5,507 bases of DNA from an uncultured Eubacteriales bacterium (GTDB taxonomy: Bacteria > Bacillota > Clostridia > Oscillospirales > Oscillospiraceae): positions 1-5,507 of the forward strand of contig USQL01000130.1 of NCBI GenBank assembly GCA_900556935.1, written 5' to 3'. Below the pieces are notes generated by a model. That model was not told where the DNA came from. It ran no database searches and saw only the letters and a program-made list of their open reading frames with translations. The position numbers and the translations under genes are program-made. Shown one piece after another: positions 4,865 through 5,507 of the stretch. The first letter of the stretch is position 1; each line of letters starts with the position of its first letter.

Positions 4865-5507
4865 CGGACTACCTGATTCCCATGATATTGCTGCTGGCCT
4901 CTGCCGTTTCTCTGGGCAAGAAGGAGAACAGCTATTCACTTCTCTTAGAAGGCGGGGCCGAGGGGCTGCGCCTGCTGAAGGACATCCTCCCCACCCTCGT
5001 TCTGCTGCTCACCGTCGTGGAGCTGTTCCGCTCCTCCGGGGCGGCGGAGCTTTTGCAGCGGTTTCTGTCACCGGTCTTTTCTTTGCTGGGTATTCCTGTG
5101 GAATGTGCCCTGCTGGTGCTGGTGCGGCCCATCAGCGGCAGTGCCGCCCTGGCGGTGGCCACAGACCTGATGGGGGTTTACGGCGTGGATTCTCAGATCG
5201 GCCGGACGGCAGCAATCATGCTCGGCTCCACGGAGACTACTTTTTATACCATCAGCGTTTATTTTGGAGCCGCAAATATCCGCCGCAGCCGCTATATCAT
5301 GAACGGCTTTTGCCTTCTTTTTCAAAGATGTACGCAGATTTGCCCAATCGCCCTCATAGAATTTAGTGATATCATTTTTGTAATTGTCCAGATCATAACA
5401 CAGAAATATAGTCCACGAACCCACATCTTTATGCTTTTCTTTACACTGAGTAATGAACCAGCGGTTGGAATGTGGCATTTGGGTAACGGTATTTACTGTG
5501 TTAAATT
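4861..5507 (+). CDS. spmB: Spore maturation protein SpmB, C-terminus replaced by unrelated sequence
   Basis: SpmB is the membrane partner of SpmA, with the same nucleoside-recognition fold and sporulation role. Residues 1-145 (to about 5297) are good SpmB: hydrophobic segments at about 3-17, 43-55 and 80-88, then FRSSGA at 56-61, RPISGSAALAV at 89-99 and GSTETTFYTISVYFGA at 122-137. After RRSRY (141-145) the homology stops. A normal SpmB would continue about 25-30 residues with a last hydrophobic helix and end near 175. Here the frame instead runs without a stop to the window edge through AT-rich DNA whose plus-strand translation does not resemble SpmB. The start ATG overlaps the spmA stop (ATGA). 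I infer that the gene is broken by an insertion or rearrangement, or is chimeric through assembly; in either case the protein as written lacks its last membrane segment. Confidence 0.85.
   Translation, partial: MTDYLIPMILLLASAVSLGKKENSYSLLLEGGAEGLRLLKDILPTLVLLLTVVELFRSSGAAELLQRFLSPVFSLLGIPVECALLVLVRPISGSAALAVATDLMGVYGVDSQIGRTAAIMLGSTETTFYTISVYFGAANIRRSRYIMNGFCLLFQRCTQICPIALIEFSDIIFVIVQIITQKYSPRTHIFMLFFTLSNEPAVGMWHLGNGIYCVK
5298..5507 (-). CDS. Fragment of an unidentified gene entering from the right edge
   Basis: On the minus strand a frame is open from the right edge and covers about 70 residues before it meets reversed spmB near 5298; it then runs on in antisense spmB to a stop at 5068. 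The part outside spmB looks like a genuine soluble protein, rich in K, D, N, W and Y (for example SNRWFITQCKEKHKD and LDNYKNDITKFYEGDW), whereas the plus-strand reading is less natural. An internal Met at 5478 has no clear ribosome binding site, and open codons continue upstream of it, so the real start is probably beyond the window. I do not recognise the family. Low G+C and position suggest a gene on a mobile element or from another genome, but this is an inference. Confidence 0.4.
5298..5507. other. Low-GC foreign segment with a sharp boundary inside spmB
   Basis: Counted over 5341-5460, G+C is 43 of 120 bases (about 36 %), against clearly more than 60 % in the genes to the left. The change coincides, within a few codons, with the loss of SpmB homology at about 5297. 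I see no clear terminal inverted repeat, target duplication or attachment site at the boundary, and the other end of the segment is outside the window, so its nature cannot be decided. Confidence 0.6.

Noticed and set aside
1..5507. CRISPR array, tRNA, rRNA, riboswitch or defence cassette
   Set aside because: No regularly spaced repeats, no cloverleaf or rRNA sequence and no long structured leader are visible. The longest leader with structure is the short dyad before the ferredoxin gene.
5290..5507. Known insertion sequence at the spmB break
   Set aside because: I found no recognisable transposase motif, terminal inverted repeat or target-site duplication in the visible part, so I do not name an element family.

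Overview
The window is GC-rich DNA (I estimate about 60-65 % G+C over the first 5.3 kb) that looks like a spore-forming Clostridia genome, most likely Oscillospiraceae/Ruminococcaceae. The evidence is a 2[4Fe-4S] clostridial-type ferredoxin, a ClpC-type Clp ATPase, the Firmicutes yabB-yabC (trmN6-rsmI) pair, the sporulation genes spmA-spmB, strong AGGAGG-type ribosome binding sites and a TTG start. The taxonomic placement is an inference from gene content and composition, not from a search.

Layout. Positions 1-2233 (minus strand) hold a nearly complete clpC-like gene whose C-terminal end runs off the left edge. Positions 2234-2391 are an AT-rich divergent promoter region. Positions 2392-2562 (plus) hold a 56-residue ferredoxin gene with a good promoter, a perfect dyad at the predicted transcription start and a strong intrinsic terminator (2578-2613). 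Positions 2628-3317 (TTG start) and 3337-4170 are trmN6 (yabB) and rsmI (yabC), tRNA and 16S rRNA modification enzymes in one transcription unit that ends at a terminator at 4192-4229. Positions 4286-4864 and 4861-~5297 are spmA and spmB, overlapping by ATGA.

The last ~210 bases do not belong with the rest. At about 5298 the spmB homology stops some 25-30 residues short of the usual end, G+C falls to about 36 %, and a lysine/aspartate-rich reading frame enters on the minus strand from beyond the right edge. This is either a mobile-element insertion (or other rearrangement) that breaks spmB, or an assembly chimera at a contig end.

How the genes fit together. The central genes are housekeeping: protein quality control (ClpC, probably with ClpP), low-potential electron transfer (ferredoxin) and translation accuracy (TrmN6, RsmI). 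SpmA/SpmB act in spore-core dehydration. I see no CRISPR array, tRNA, rRNA, defence cassette or clearly novel system. The points most worth a second look are the spmB junction with its unidentified gene fragment, the terminator placed two bases before the trmN6 ribosome binding site, and the dyad at the ferredoxin transcription start.
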